From an uncultured bacterium (GTDB lineage: Bacteria; Cyanobacteriota; Vampirovibrionia; Gastranaerophilales; Gastranaerophilaceae), in assembly GCA_902797985.1 (NCBI GenBank), contig CADBUZ010000027.1, positions 1 through 32,896 of the forward strand: 32,896 nucleotides of DNA, read 5' to 3'. This document shows, piece after piece, positions 8,815-16,340 of the stretch. The translations under genes and the position numbers were made by a program. Numbering within the stretch: the stretch's first letter is position 1; each line of letters begins with the position of its first letter. Below the pieces are notes generated by a model, which did no database searches, was not told where the DNA came from, and worked only from the letters and a program-made list of their open reading frames with translations.

Positions 8815-8857
8815 CTAAAAAAGAGGTTGTCAATTCATTTGACAACCTCTTTTAAAC
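8815..8857. terminator. Bidirectional terminator between the 8396 gene and rpmA
   Basis: A 13-bp perfect stem (8821-8833 with 8839-8851), loop TTCAT, flanked by A-rich sequence on the left and T-rich on the right. It lies between convergent genes and would serve both directions; the minus-strand U-run is the longer. Confidence 0.85.
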
Positions 8858-8871
8858 TTGTTTAATAATCG

Positions 8872-9126
8872 TTAAACAGCATAAACGCTAACTTGTTTTC
8901 TGTCACGTCTATGAGCTTCAAACTTCACTTGTCCGTCAATCAATGCATATAAAGTATCGTCAGAACCAATACCAACATTATTACCGGGGTGAACCTTTGT
9001 ACCTCTTTGTCTAACTAATATATTACCGGCTTTAACGATTTCTCCGCCGAATTTTTTCACACCTAAACGCTTCGCTTCCGAATCACGACCGTTTCTGGTG
9101 GAACCCATACCTTTCTTATGTGCCAT
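8872..9126 (-). CDS. rpmA: 50S ribosomal protein L27
   Basis: 84 residues, the usual length for bL27, starting directly with M-A-H-K-K-G, i.e. without the cleavable N-terminal extension seen in many Firmicutes. G-S-T-R-N-G-R-D-S and [15 protein letters not shown] are family signatures. L27 contacts the tRNA acceptor ends at the peptidyl transferase centre. It lies 31 bases downstream of rplU in the usual rplU-rpmA order, so one transcript is expected. Confidence 0.97.
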   Translation of the reverse strand: MAHKKGMGSTRNGRDSEAKRLGVKKFGGEIVKAGNILVRQRGTKVHPGNNVGIGSDDTLYALIDGQVKFEAHRRDRKQVSVYAV

Positions 9127-9157
9127 TTTATATTCTCCTTATAATTGTTTTTGGTTT

Positions 9158-9511
9158 CTATTCTTCTGCTGTTGTTTCTTCAGCAGCTTTCTTACTTGCA
9201 GTTGTTCTGATTTTATTAATCATAACTCTTGCAAATTCTTGTCTATGACCACGTTTAACTCTGTAGCCTTTTTTAGGTCTTTGTTTATAAACGATAACTT
9301 TTTTAGCCTTATCGTTTTTCATAATTACACCTTCAACCTTTGCATTAGAAACATAAGGTTGACCAACTTTTGATTTTTTACCGTTAACAATCATAACGAC
9401 TTTATCAAAAACAACTTTTGAATCTGCTTCTGCTCCAAGTAATTCAACGTCTACATAACGACCTTCTTCTACTTGGTATTGTTTTCCGCCTGTTTCTACA
9501 ATTGCGTACAT
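9158..9511 (-). CDS. rplU: 50S ribosomal protein L21
   Basis: 117 residues, slightly longer than usual (about 103) because of a C-terminal A/E-rich tail. [12 protein letters not shown] and the basic [15 protein letters not shown] are bL21 signatures. It binds 23S rRNA. First gene of the rplU-rpmA unit, with a leader that can fold (9535-9637) and an AAAGGAC SD. Confidence 0.97.
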   Translation of the reverse strand: MYAIVETGGKQYQVEEGRYVDVELLGAEADSKVVFDKVVMIVNGKKSKVGQPYVSNAKVEGVIMKNDKAKKVIVYKQRPKKGYRVKRGHRQEFARVMINKIRTTASKKAAEETTAEE

Positions 9512-9534
9512 CTTTTTGTCCTTTCTTTTTAAGG

Positions 9535-9637
9535 AATCGTAACCTTTAAATAAGGTATTTATAAACGATTTACCTATCTAATACTTTTGAAATGCTATCT
9601 TTTGATATTATTTCGGCTATCACTACACATAGTGATA
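9535..9637 (-). promoter_or_regulatory. Possible structured leader of rplU-rpmA
   Basis: Two foldable segments lie in the 5' leader. One is a nested hairpin: AATCGT (9535-9540) with ACGATT (9565-9570), enclosing ACCTT/AAGGT (9542-9546 with 9552-9556). The other is a perfect 8-bp hairpin TATCACTA/TAGTGATA (9618-9625 with 9630-9637) with loop CACA. L21 leaders that sense free ribosomal protein are known in other bacteria; I cannot tell whether this belongs to that class. AT-rich stems of this size can occur by chance. Confidence 0.35.
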
Positions 9638-9712
9638 CATATTCATAGTATTAAAAACACCCTCTATTGTCAAATAATATTCACTCACTTTGACAAAAAA
9701 AATACCTATTTA

Positions 9713-9725
9713 TTAACTTTTGTAA
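9713..9725 (+). promoter_or_regulatory. TTAACTTTTGTAA motif (exact copy)
   Basis: Exact 13-mer, 75 bases upstream of the 9801 small ORF and 201 bases upstream of rplU on the other strand. No good -10 box lies 17-18 bases after TTAACT here, which argues for a protein site rather than a -35 box. Confidence 0.55.
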
Positions 9726-9800
9726 ACAATCTACGTTTTTCTTTAAAGAGTCATGGATTTTAATCCGTAAAAAATAATGTGGATAAGGGAGGATTTAGTA

Positions 9801-9935
9801 GTGTATCAAAATGTTGAAAAGGATAAGATTATTAATGATTTAAAAGCTCTTGTAAATGATGCAGAAAATTTCACTGAAAACATTGATATAGAATTTATAA
9901 AATTCAAAATGCTTCATTCTTCAGGAAATAACTAA
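9801..9935 (+). CDS. 44-residue small ORF with strong SD
   Basis: Begins with GTG at 9801 and ends at TAA (9933-9935). It encodes M-Y-Q-N-V-E-K-D-K-I and so on, an acidic and probably helical peptide with no membrane segment. A near-perfect SD, AAGGGAGGA (9785-9793), sits 7 bases before the start and is the main reason to believe it. Followed 42 bases later by the 9978 gene, perhaps in the same transcript. Function unknown. Confidence 0.55.
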   Translation: MYQNVEKDKIINDLKALVNDAENFTENIDIEFIKFKMLHSSGNN

Positions 9936-9977
9936 CAGAACATTTTCTATTCGAATAATTTATATTAAAATATAACT

Positions 9978-10343
9978 ATGTCAAATAGAACTGATAGAGA
10001 ATATGTTTCAAGATTAATTATTAGTGTTCTTACCGAAAGAATTTCTGTAAGAGAAGCCCTTTTACATTATCCGAAAAATGTTACGGACAAAAACCTTTTG
10101 GCGGCATATCACGCACTTATCCACTATGAAGCTGATGAAGATTTGAGGGCAAGAGATATTGCATTTAAAGAGGAACAAGATGATTATCTTAATATGATTG
10201 CAGAATTATTGTCCAACGGCAAAGATTTACCGTTAAACATAATAAAAAGTTATGAAGAATACTACCCCGAAATAGAATTGCCAAAATCTAAAAATATAAT
10301 AAATATGCTAAAAAAACTATCTAAATTTTTGAATGTAAAATAG
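9978..10343 (+). CDS. Orphan helical protein
   Basis: 121 residues, mostly helical and charged (R-E-Y-V-S-R-L-I-I-S-V-L-T-E-R and so on), no membrane segment, no family recognised. There is no SD. A TAAAAT (9966-9971) ends 6 bases before the ATG, so the mRNA could be leaderless. It has no terminator of its own before 10505. Function unknown. Confidence 0.6.
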   Translation: MSNRTDREYVSRLIISVLTERISVREALLHYPKNVTDKNLLAAYHALIHYEADEDLRARDIAFKEEQDDYLNMIAELLSNGKDLPLNIIKSYEEYYPEIELPKSKNIINMLKKLSKFLNVK

Positions 10344-10397
10344 TTTATTTTCAAGTATTTAACGAAATTATGTTGAATATTTTTAATATAATTTATA

Positions 10398-10410
10398 TTA
10401 ACTTTTGTAA
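10398..10410 (+). promoter_or_regulatory. TTAACTTTTGTAA motif (exact copy)
   Basis: Exact 13-mer in the intergenic stretch before the candidate small RNA. TTTACA (10421-10426) follows TTAACT at a 17-base spacing but is a poor -10 box. Confidence 0.5.
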
Positions 10411-10431
10411 AAATTTTGACTTTACATGCTT

Positions 10432-10530
10432 CATGATTTTCAAATCTATAGTACAATCATGCTATCAACTATCCCAAATCTCCTCCCAAGATTATGAAAA
10501 TACTAGCTGCCAAGAGCAGCTTTTTATTTT
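10432..10530 (+). ncRNA. Candidate small RNA with CUCCUCCC motif
   Basis: Between the 9978 gene and nagZ. From 5' to 3': a 7-bp stem CATGATT (10432-10438) with AATCATG (10455-10461), an unpaired C/U-rich stretch (ATCCC at 10471-10475 and TCTCCTCCC at 10480-10488), then a terminator hairpin. The layout resembles cyanobacterial Yfr1, a short RNA whose CUCC motif pairs with Shine-Dalgarno sequences. Its TCCTCCC is complementary to the GGGAGGA SD of the 9801 small ORF. It could equally be the 3' UTR of the 9978 gene. Promoter assignment is weak. Confidence 0.35.
10505..10530 (+). terminator. Rho-independent terminator
   Basis: AGCTGC (10505-10510) pairs with GCAGCT (10516-10521), loop CAAGA, followed by TTTTATTTT. 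The T-run is on the plus strand, so it ends plus-strand transcripts, not nagZ. Confidence 0.7.
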
Positions 10531-10537
10531 GCTATTT

Positions 10538-11500
10538 TTAGGATATAAGTCCGTATTTTTTCTTTAAATCAATAATTTTTTTATATGATTCATCTATTTT
10601 TTCTCTAAGGCAAGAATCTTTTTCTGCATATTTAATCACATCTTCTATAACGTTTAGCGTTTCATCAGAAGCATCCCTATATATAAACATATTCAAACCT
10701 GCTTTTATTCCCATAATACATGCTTCTGTCATTCCATACTTTGACACACCTTTCATATACATATCATCAGAAATTATAACTCCATTAAAAGATAATTTAT
10801 TTTTTAAATAATCAATACAATTTTCACTTAACGAAGTCGGCAATTCTTCCTTTTCAAAAAAAGTTGAAAACAAATGTGCCACCATAACTGCCTCAACACC
10901 ATTATCTATCGCATATTTAAAAGGATAAATGTGAACATTTTCGACATCTTTTTCGTTTAAATCGATAACAGGCAACTCTAAATGAGAATCTTTATCTGCA
11001 TCACCGTGTCCGGGGAAATGCTTTATAACAGAAATAATCTTTTTTTGTTTATAAATAGGATAAACAATATCGAAACCTTTGCAAACATCATCTACCTTGT
11101 CAGAAAACGCTCTTTCACCTATTATTGGGTTATTGGGATTAGAATTTACGTCCATACACGGTGCAAAATTCATATTAATCCCATACTCTTTTAGTTCATC
11201 CAACATCGTAACAGTTTGGGATGATAAAAATTCCTCACCTTTTTTTAATGCGTACATTGGTGACATAAATCGTTCATGAATATTTTCTGTTCTCTCTACC
11301 CGTCCACCCTCTTGGTCAATTGATAAAAACGGTGTAATCTTTGATTTATTACGGATATTCAATACTAAGTTTTTAAATTGATTTGACGATTCTATATCCG
11401 GAGTAAAGAAAATAACCCCTCCAACACCATTTTTTAGTGCATAGTCAAGATTTTTACCTGTTCCTATAATAAACATTTGAAAAATTTTATCTTTAAGCAT
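10538..11500 (-). CDS. nagZ: GH3 beta-N-acetylhexosaminidase (NagZ-like)
   Basis: 320 residues, the usual NagZ length. It cleaves GlcNAc from anhydromuropeptides in the cytoplasm during wall recycling. K-H-F-P-G-H-G (160-166) with D-S-H (H173) is the acid/base loop that distinguishes NagZ within GH3. S-D-D-M (D245) carries the nucleophile, and S-I-D-Q-E-G-G-R-V near 60-68 is the substrate-binding strand. No signal peptide, consistent with the cytoplasm. It follows mutS by 41 bases on the same strand, so it may share the transcript. Confidence 0.88.
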   Translation of the reverse strand: MLKDKIFQMFIIGTGKNLDYALKNGVGGVIFFTPDIESSNQFKNLVLNIRNKSKITPFLSIDQEGGRVERTENIHERFMSPMYALKKGEEFLSSQTVTMLDELKEYGINMNFAPCMDVNSNPNNPIIGERAFSDKVDDVCKGFDIVYPIYKQKKIISVIKHFPGHGDADKDSHLELPVIDLNEKDVENVHIYPFKYAIDNGVEAVMVAHLFSTFFEKEELPTSLSENCIDYLKNKLSFNGVIISDDMYMKGVSKYGMTEACIMGIKAGLNMFIYRDASDETLNVIEDVIKYAEKDSCLREKIDESYKKIIDLKKKYGLIS

Positions 11501-11541
11501 TCTTTTATGTTAGTACAACAACCTAATCAAATGCAAGTAAT

Positions 11542-14121
11542 TTAATTAAACAAAGATAATTGAGGGGCAGAATTATCAGACAACGTCTTACGTTTAGTAG
11601 ACAAATCTTTAGAAAAATCCTTTTGTAACTTAAGCATCAAATCTTGAGATCTATGAACAACAGAATTTGGCAAACCTGCCATTTGAGCAACGTGTATACC
11701 GTAACTTTTACTTGCACTACCCGGAACAATTTTTCTTAAAAACTCAATTTTTCCATCTGTTTCAGATATTGTGACACGGTAATTTTTAATTTGAGGGTAT
11801 GTTTGAGGCATAACATTAAGTTCATGATAGTGAGTCGCAAAAATACATCGGGCATTAATTTTAGTTGCAATGTGTTCAGCAACAGCCCAAGCAATAGCAA
11901 CCCCATCATACGTACTTGTTCCTCGTCCGATTTCATCAATCAAAATCAAGCTTTTTTCTGTTGCATTATTCAATATATGAGCTGTTTCAATCATCTCGAC
12001 CATAAAGGTTGATTGACCTAATGTCAAGTCATCACTTGCCCCAACTCTGGTAAATATTTTATCAGCAACACCCATTCTGACATAGTCAGCAGGTACAAAT
12101 GAGCCAATTTGAGCTAAAATAGCAATTAATGCGTTTTGTCGCATATATGTAGATTTACCCGCCATATTAGGACCTGTTAATATCATAAATCTTGCGGTGT
12201 CTTCCGCTTCTGTATTAGACAAAGTTAAATCATTTGGTACATAAGTTCCCAAAGGAAGAACCTTTTCTAACACAGGGTGTCTTCCATTTTTTACAATAAA
12301 CTCAGAACCTTCTGTCAACTCAGGTTTTACATAATTTGACTCCATCGCCACTGTAGCAAAAGATACATATATATCTAATTCAGCAATAGCAGAGGAAACT
12401 TCTCTAATTGTATTAACGAACTCTTTTGCATATGCTCTAAAATCAGTATAAATTTTATATTCTAACTCACAAACTTTTGTTTGAGCGGATAGAACCTCGT
12501 CTTCATGCTTCTTTAACTCATCGGTTATAAATCTTTCAGCCCCTCTGAGAGTTTGGCGTCTTACATAATTGGAAGGGACCATATCTATATTAGAATTTGT
12601 AACCTCAATATAATACCCAAAAACTCTATTATAATTAACTTTCAGATTTTTTATACCCGTCCTTTGTTTTTCTTCTTCTTCAAATTTGACAAGCCATTCC
12701 TCAGCATTATCCATCAGACCTCGAAGATAATCCAAATTCGAATCAACACTCTCTTTTATCAATCCTCCTTCTTTTATAGTTACAGGAGGTTCATCTACAA
12801 TAGTTTTTTCAATAAGATTAGAAAACTCAATCAAATCAGGAATTTTGGACACAACATTGTCAAACGTATCTAATCCGCAAGCTTTCACTAAGGCAGTCAG
12901 TTCTTCCAACTGCATTAAAGATTCTTTTAAAGAAATGAAATCTCTTGGAAGTGCAACAGAGCTGCTTAATCTTGTTGCTAAACGCTGTATGTCGTATATT
13001 TTATTCAATACATCAATAATGGCAATTCGTTCACTATTATGTTCAATCAATAATTCTGTAGATTGCTGTCTGTGGTTAATCACATTCAAATTCTTTAATG
13101 GTTGGCACAGCCATGAGGAAAGGAGTCTTGTTCCCATATTTGTATGAGTTTTATCTATAGCCCAATACAAAGAACCATACTTATTCTTTTCACGTAAAGT
13201 TTCCACTAACTCAAGATTTTTCCTTGTACTTATATCCATCAAAACGTATTCAGACAAATCATAACGTTCTAATCTATCAATATTTGGAAACGCTTCTTTT
13301 AAATTTTCCCACATATAAGCCAATAAAGCAGCTGCAGCTCTAAAACCAAGCTTGCAATCCTTATAACCTAATGTATCTAAAGTTGATAATTTTAATGCCG
13401 CTTTCAAATTATTTTGTGCAAACGTTTCAGAATAAACTTTTTGAGGGACTTTTGAACAAGTATACAAAGAAGTTATTTCATCGGGCAACTCTAACTTTTC
13501 ATCAGGTACAATTTGAAACGGCATAGCTTTTTGCGGAATAGACGGACCAATGACTTCTACAGGTTTTATTCTTGCCAGCTCAGATAAAATCATATTTAAA
13601 GGTGCTTGTGTAACCTTAAATTCACCCGTACTAATATCAGAATAAGCAAACCCATAAAGACCTTTTTCTTCAAAAATTGAACAGATATAATTATTGGAAG
13701 ATTGCTCTAAATAATTATTTTCTATAATTGTACCGGGGGTAATTATTCTAACAACATCTCTCTTTACAATTTCACCTGCTTTTAACTTTACAATTTTCGG
13801 ATCTTCAAGCTGTTCGCAAATTGCAACTTTATATCCTTTATCAATAAGTTTCCTAACATAATTATCTACAGCCTTAACAGGAATACCCGCTAAAGGGACT
13901 CTTCCGATACTCCCTGCATCTCTACCTGTTAATGTAAGCTCTAGCTCTTTTGACATGATATGAGCATCTTCAAAAAATGTTTCATAAAAATCGCCAAGCC
14001 TATACAACAATATTGCATCCGGATTTTGCCTTTTAACCCCCAAGTATTGCTGCATTACCGGTGTAGTATCAGAAATGTTAACATCTACACTATTAATATT
14101 ATTGATTTCAGACTTCCCCAT
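11542..14121 (-). CDS. mutS: DNA mismatch repair protein MutS
   Basis: 859 residues, full length. The N-terminal mismatch-recognition F-Y-E lies in G-D-F-Y-E-T-F (about 46-52). The ATPase domain has Walker A G-P-N-M-A-G-K-S (650-657), Walker B L-I-L-I-D-E-I-G-R-G-T-S and the A-T-H-Y-H-E-L switch. MutS recognises mismatches and recruits MutL; mutL is not in this window. No SD: TACAAT ends 7 bases before the ATG, so it may be leaderless. Confidence 0.98.
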   Translation of the reverse strand: MGKSEINNINSVDVNISDTTPVMQQYLGVKRQNPDAILLYRLGDFYETFFEDAHIMSKELELTLTGRDAGSIGRVPLAGIPVKAVDNYVRKLIDKGYKVAICEQLEDPKIVKLKAGEIVKRDVVRIITPGTIIENNYLEQSSNNYICSIFEEKGLYGFAYSDISTGEFKVTQAPLNMILSELARIKPVEVIGPSIPQKAMPFQIVPDEKLELPDEITSLYTCSKVPQKVYSETFAQNNLKAALKLSTLDTLGYKDCKLGFRAAAALLAYMWENLKEAFPNIDRLERYDLSEYVLMDISTRKNLELVETLREKNKYGSLYWAIDKTHTNMGTRLLSSWLCQPLKNLNVINHRQQSTELLIEHNSERIAIIDVLNKIYDIQRLATRLSSSVALPRDFISLKESLMQLEELTALVKACGLDTFDNVVSKIPDLIEFSNLIEKTIVDEPPVTIKEGGLIKESVDSNLDYLRGLMDNAEEWLVKFEEEEKQRTGIKNLKVNYNRVFGYYIEVTNSNIDMVPSNYVRRQTLRGAERFITDELKKHEDEVLSAQTKVCELEYKIYTDFRAYAKEFVNTIREVSSAIAELDIYVSFATVAMESNYVKPELTEGSEFIVKNGRHPVLEKVLPLGTYVPNDLTLSNTEAEDTARFMILTGPNMAGKSTYMRQNALIAILAQIGSFVPADYVRMGVADKIFTRVGASDDLTLGQSTFMVEMIETAHILNNATEKSLILIDEIGRGTSTYDGVAIAWAVAEHIATKINARCIFATHYHELNVMPQTYPQIKNYRVTISETDGKIEFLRKIVPGSASKSYGIHVAQMAGLPNSVVHRSQDLMLKLQKDFSKDLSTKRKTLSDNSAPQLSLFN

Positions 14122-14161
14122 GTTTATAATTGTATAATAAGAATGAGCAGAGGTAAATTAA

Positions 14162-14776
14162 TTGTATAGATTTTTTAAAAACATTATTAACACAATTATT
14201 ATAATCTTAGCTATTTTCGGATTTTTTTCACTATACAAGGCGAACACATTTAGCCACATAGGAGAGAAAATCAACAATGCTTTTAATCCTGAAAAAATTG
14301 AACAAGAGGTTGGAGATTTTTCAAAGATTGACGAAGAATTTGATATAAAAACCGCCGTAAACGTTATGGGATATAAAACGGTTGTTGCTAAACACGAACA
14401 CTCCGGACAAAAAATGATTATTGTTGACTCCGGTAAAAAAACTCTGCTTACTGAAAAAGATATAAAAAGTGAAGCAGTAAAAGACAAACTTGAAGACCTT
14501 TGCAAAAAATTAAAATACAATTCCACAAAAGTTGAAAACATAGAAATTGTAGACAAAGGATATATGACTACATACGGACAAAGAGTACCTTATGTAAAAT
14601 TTAACGCTAAAATTTCTAAACTGCCAATTTCTAATGTTAGCGGAATTATATCAGTAGTCGACTCTGACAAAACAAATCAAAGACTAATTATCTCAATAAA
14701 CGACAAAAAACATTATTCTCAGTTGATAACGTCTGAATTTTATAAAAACGTTAAAGATTCAAAACATAACAAATAG
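14162..14776 (+). CDS. Orphan protein with N-terminal membrane anchor
   Basis: 204 residues, start TTG at 14162 with SD AGAGG 8 bases before. Residues 8-28 are one hydrophobic segment (I-I-N-T-I-I-I-I-L-A-I-F-G-F-F), then about 170 hydrophilic residues, so most of the protein likely faces outside the membrane. The soluble part is rich in K, D and beta-prone residues. No family recognised. It is divergent from mutS (40 bases) and 9 bases before the gatD-like gene, so the two probably form a transcript and may share envelope work. Confidence 0.65.
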   Translation: MYRFFKNIINTIIIILAIFGFFSLYKANTFSHIGEKINNAFNPEKIEQEVGDFSKIDEEFDIKTAVNVMGYKTVVAKHEHSGQKMIIVDSGKKTLLTEKDIKSEAVKDKLEDLCKKLKYNSTKVENIEIVDKGYMTTYGQRVPYVKFNAKISKLPISNVSGIISVVDSDKTNQRLIISINDKKHYSQLITSEFYKNVKDSKHNK

Positions 14777-14785
14777 AGGTTACAT

Positions 14786-15520
14786 ATGTCAAACTTAAAA
14801 CTAAAACTTGTTCACTTATATCCACTTTTTCTCAACATATATGGAGATATTGGGAATATTAGAGTTTTTCAAAAACGTTGTGAATGGAGAAATATAGACT
14901 TAACAATAGAACAGTTTAATATTGGTGACAAACTTGAACCTGACACAGATATTTATTTTATTGGCGGAGGTCAAGACCGTCAACAAGTAGAAGTTTCAAA
15001 AGAACTTCAAAAACACAAAAACCTGCTAACTGATGAATACAACAACAATTCTGTATTTTTAGGAATTTGTGGCGGTTATCAGCTAATGGGCGAATACTAT
15101 CAACCACATGATGCAGATAGGCTCGAAGGTATAGGCATATTAGATGCCTATACGGTTGCAGGCCCAACCAGATTCATAGGAAATGTAACAGCAAAAGCTG
15201 AATACATTGGAGAAAAAAACACCCTCGTTGGATTTGAGAACCATAGCGGATTAACTTACCTTAGAGGAGATACCACTCCTATGGCGCAAGTAATTGTCGG
15301 CAACGGCAACAATGGCACAGACAAAAGAGAAGGTGCTCGTTCAAAAAATGCATTTGGTACATATTTACACGGCTCTTTCCTTCCAAAAAATCCGCATTTT
15401 GCAGATTACTTAATCAAATTAGCACTAAAAAAACGCTATAACGATGACATTGAATTAGAGCCAATCGATGATACAATAGAAAACAAAGCACATGAATCAG
15501 TCTTAAATAAAGCATATTAA
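14786..15520 (+). CDS. gatD: Lipid II isoglutaminyl synthase, glutaminase subunit (GatD)
   Basis: 244 residues, a class I glutamine amidotransferase. It releases ammonia from glutamine for amidation of the D-glutamate of lipid II by its partner MurT. C95 in L-G-I-C-G-G-Y-Q is the nucleophile and H195 in Y-L-H-G-S the histidine. N-I-Y-G-D-I-G-N-I near the start and F-I-G-G-G-Q-D-R are typical of GatD rather than of cobyric acid synthase, its closest alternative. MurT, usually adjacent, is not in the window; the upstream neighbour is the membrane orphan. SD AGAGG, spacing 7. Confidence 0.85.
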   Translation: MSNLKLKLVHLYPLFLNIYGDIGNIRVFQKRCEWRNIDLTIEQFNIGDKLEPDTDIYFIGGGQDRQQVEVSKELQKHKNLLTDEYNNNSVFLGICGGYQLMGEYYQPHDADRLEGIGILDAYTVAGPTRFIGNVTAKAEYIGEKNTLVGFENHSGLTYLRGDTTPMAQVIVGNGNNGTDKREGARSKNAFGTYLHGSFLPKNPHFADYLIKLALKKRYNDDIELEPIDDTIENKAHESVLNKAY

Positions 15521-15636
15521 TACATAATTGTTAATTTTTATTACAAAAAACTTTAAAAGTTAAGCAAATTTTTAAATAATATATACTTTATATATACATA
15601 GGAAATAATTTTAACAATTAGATATGGAGAAAATAT

Positions 15637-16014
15637 ATGACACCTGAACAAGCAGCATTATTAGCAGACGAACTGGAAACAGCAATTTCTGTTGAAGATA
15701 TAGAAGAAGTATTACCACTAACACAAGGTGATGGCTCTGTTTATAGAAAAGATGAAACAGGTGCTGTTAACCACGAAAAAGTCGTAACAGGAGCTGAAAC
15801 TGCTCGTGTCAACTTTAAAATGACAATGCCGAAACTACAAAGTCCAGATTTTAAATCATTTATGGAGGCGGCTAAACACTTAAAAGATACAGGCGTTGTT
15901 AAATTTGTCAAAACATATTCAGATGACGATATAGAAAAAGTTAAAACCGGAGGTATAATAGGTGCAATGGCGAACGAGATAATCAAACGCCAGCACGGTA
16001 AAAATGCTAACTAA
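15637..16014 (+). CDS. Small orphan protein
   Basis: 125 residues with SD TGGAG before the ATG. Acidic N-terminus (about 1-45), then a lysine-rich part with repeated V-K-F-V-K and E-K-V-K. No membrane segment, no family recognised. The upstream 116 bases are very AT-rich. A terminator (16013-16040) follows immediately, and its A-run overlaps the stop codon region. Function unknown. Confidence 0.6.
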   Translation: MTPEQAALLADELETAISVEDIEEVLPLTQGDGSVYRKDETGAVNHEKVVTGAETARVNFKMTMPKLQSPDFKSFMEAAKHLKDTGVVKFVKTYSDDDIEKVKTGGIIGAMANEIIKRQHGKNAN

Positions 16015-16040
16015 AAAAGAGCCTTTCGGCTCTTTTTTTT
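16013..16040. terminator. Terminator, copy 1
   Basis: GAGCC/GGCTC stem extended by an A-run and a T-run (16013-16023 with 16028-16038), loop TTTC. It closes the 15637 gene. It is nearly identical to the tRNA-Leu terminator at 16226-16253 and starts the 49-base direct repeat described below. Confidence 0.85.
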
Positions 16041-16049
16041 ATAATTGGG

Positions 16050-16222
16050 CGTGAAGAGACTGTCTTGGATTTGCTCCACGCTCTCAGAATTTTGTTTTCG
16101 GTACTTCGCACCTGTCAACAAAATCTGTTCGCTATCCGGACTAACTTCGTTTCGTCCGTCCGCAAATCCGCTCGAACTACTGACAAGGCTCCGCCTTGTG
16201 GAGTTCTCGTCTCTTTTTGCGC
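16050..16222. repeat. Palindromic structured element next to tRNA-Leu
   Basis: About 170 bases, clearly richer in GC than the neighbours. Nested inverted repeats: AAGAGAC (near 16055) with GTCTCTT (near 16212), GGATTTGC (16068-16075) with GCAAATCC (16162-16169), TTTTGTT with AACAAAA (about 16090-16127), CGGAC with GTCCG (about 16137-16160), GAACT with AGTTC, and ACAAGGC/GCCTTGT (16183-16189 with 16193-16199). Together they allow a multi-branched fold. Short frames translated from here are not believable genes. It could be a MITE/REP-like element or a structured RNA. Confidence 0.55.
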
Positions 16223-16225
16223 AAT

Positions 16226-16253
16226 AAAAAAAGAGCCATTCGGCTCTTTTTTT
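16226..16253 (-). terminator. Terminator of tRNA-Leu, copy 2
   Basis: GAGCC/GGCTC hairpin with loop ATTC. Read on the minus strand, the T-run falls just after the tRNA-Leu 3' end. Confidence 0.8.
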
Positions 16254-16259
16254 AATAAT

Positions 16260-16338
16260 TGGGCGTGAAGAGACTCGAACTCCCACGCTTTCGCACTAGT
16301 TCCTAAGACTAGCGTGTCTACCATTCCACCACACGCCC
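16260..16338 (-). tRNA. tRNA-Leu (anticodon UAG)
   Basis: 79 bases without CCA. The 7-bp acceptor stem GGGCGTG/CACGCCC, D-arm starting TGGTGGAATGGTAGACAC, anticodon stem CTAGT/ACTAG with loop CTTAGGA (anticodon TAG, reading CUA), a short variable arm TGCGAAAGCGT and T-arm GGGAG-TTCGAGT-CTCTT. Discriminator A. CCA is not encoded. Confidence 0.95.
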
Positions 16339-16340
16339 AC

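Larger units (their letters stand above)
16013..16274. repeat. 49-base direct repeat (terminator plus tRNA-Leu 3' end)
   Basis: Positions 16013-16061 and 16226-16274 are almost the same: an A-run/GAGCC hairpin, a T-run, then ATAATTGGGCGTGAAGAGACT. The second copy is the terminator and 3' end of the real tRNA-Leu; the first is a tRNA 3'-end fragment only. Between them lies the palindromic element 16062-16222. Confidence 0.75.
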
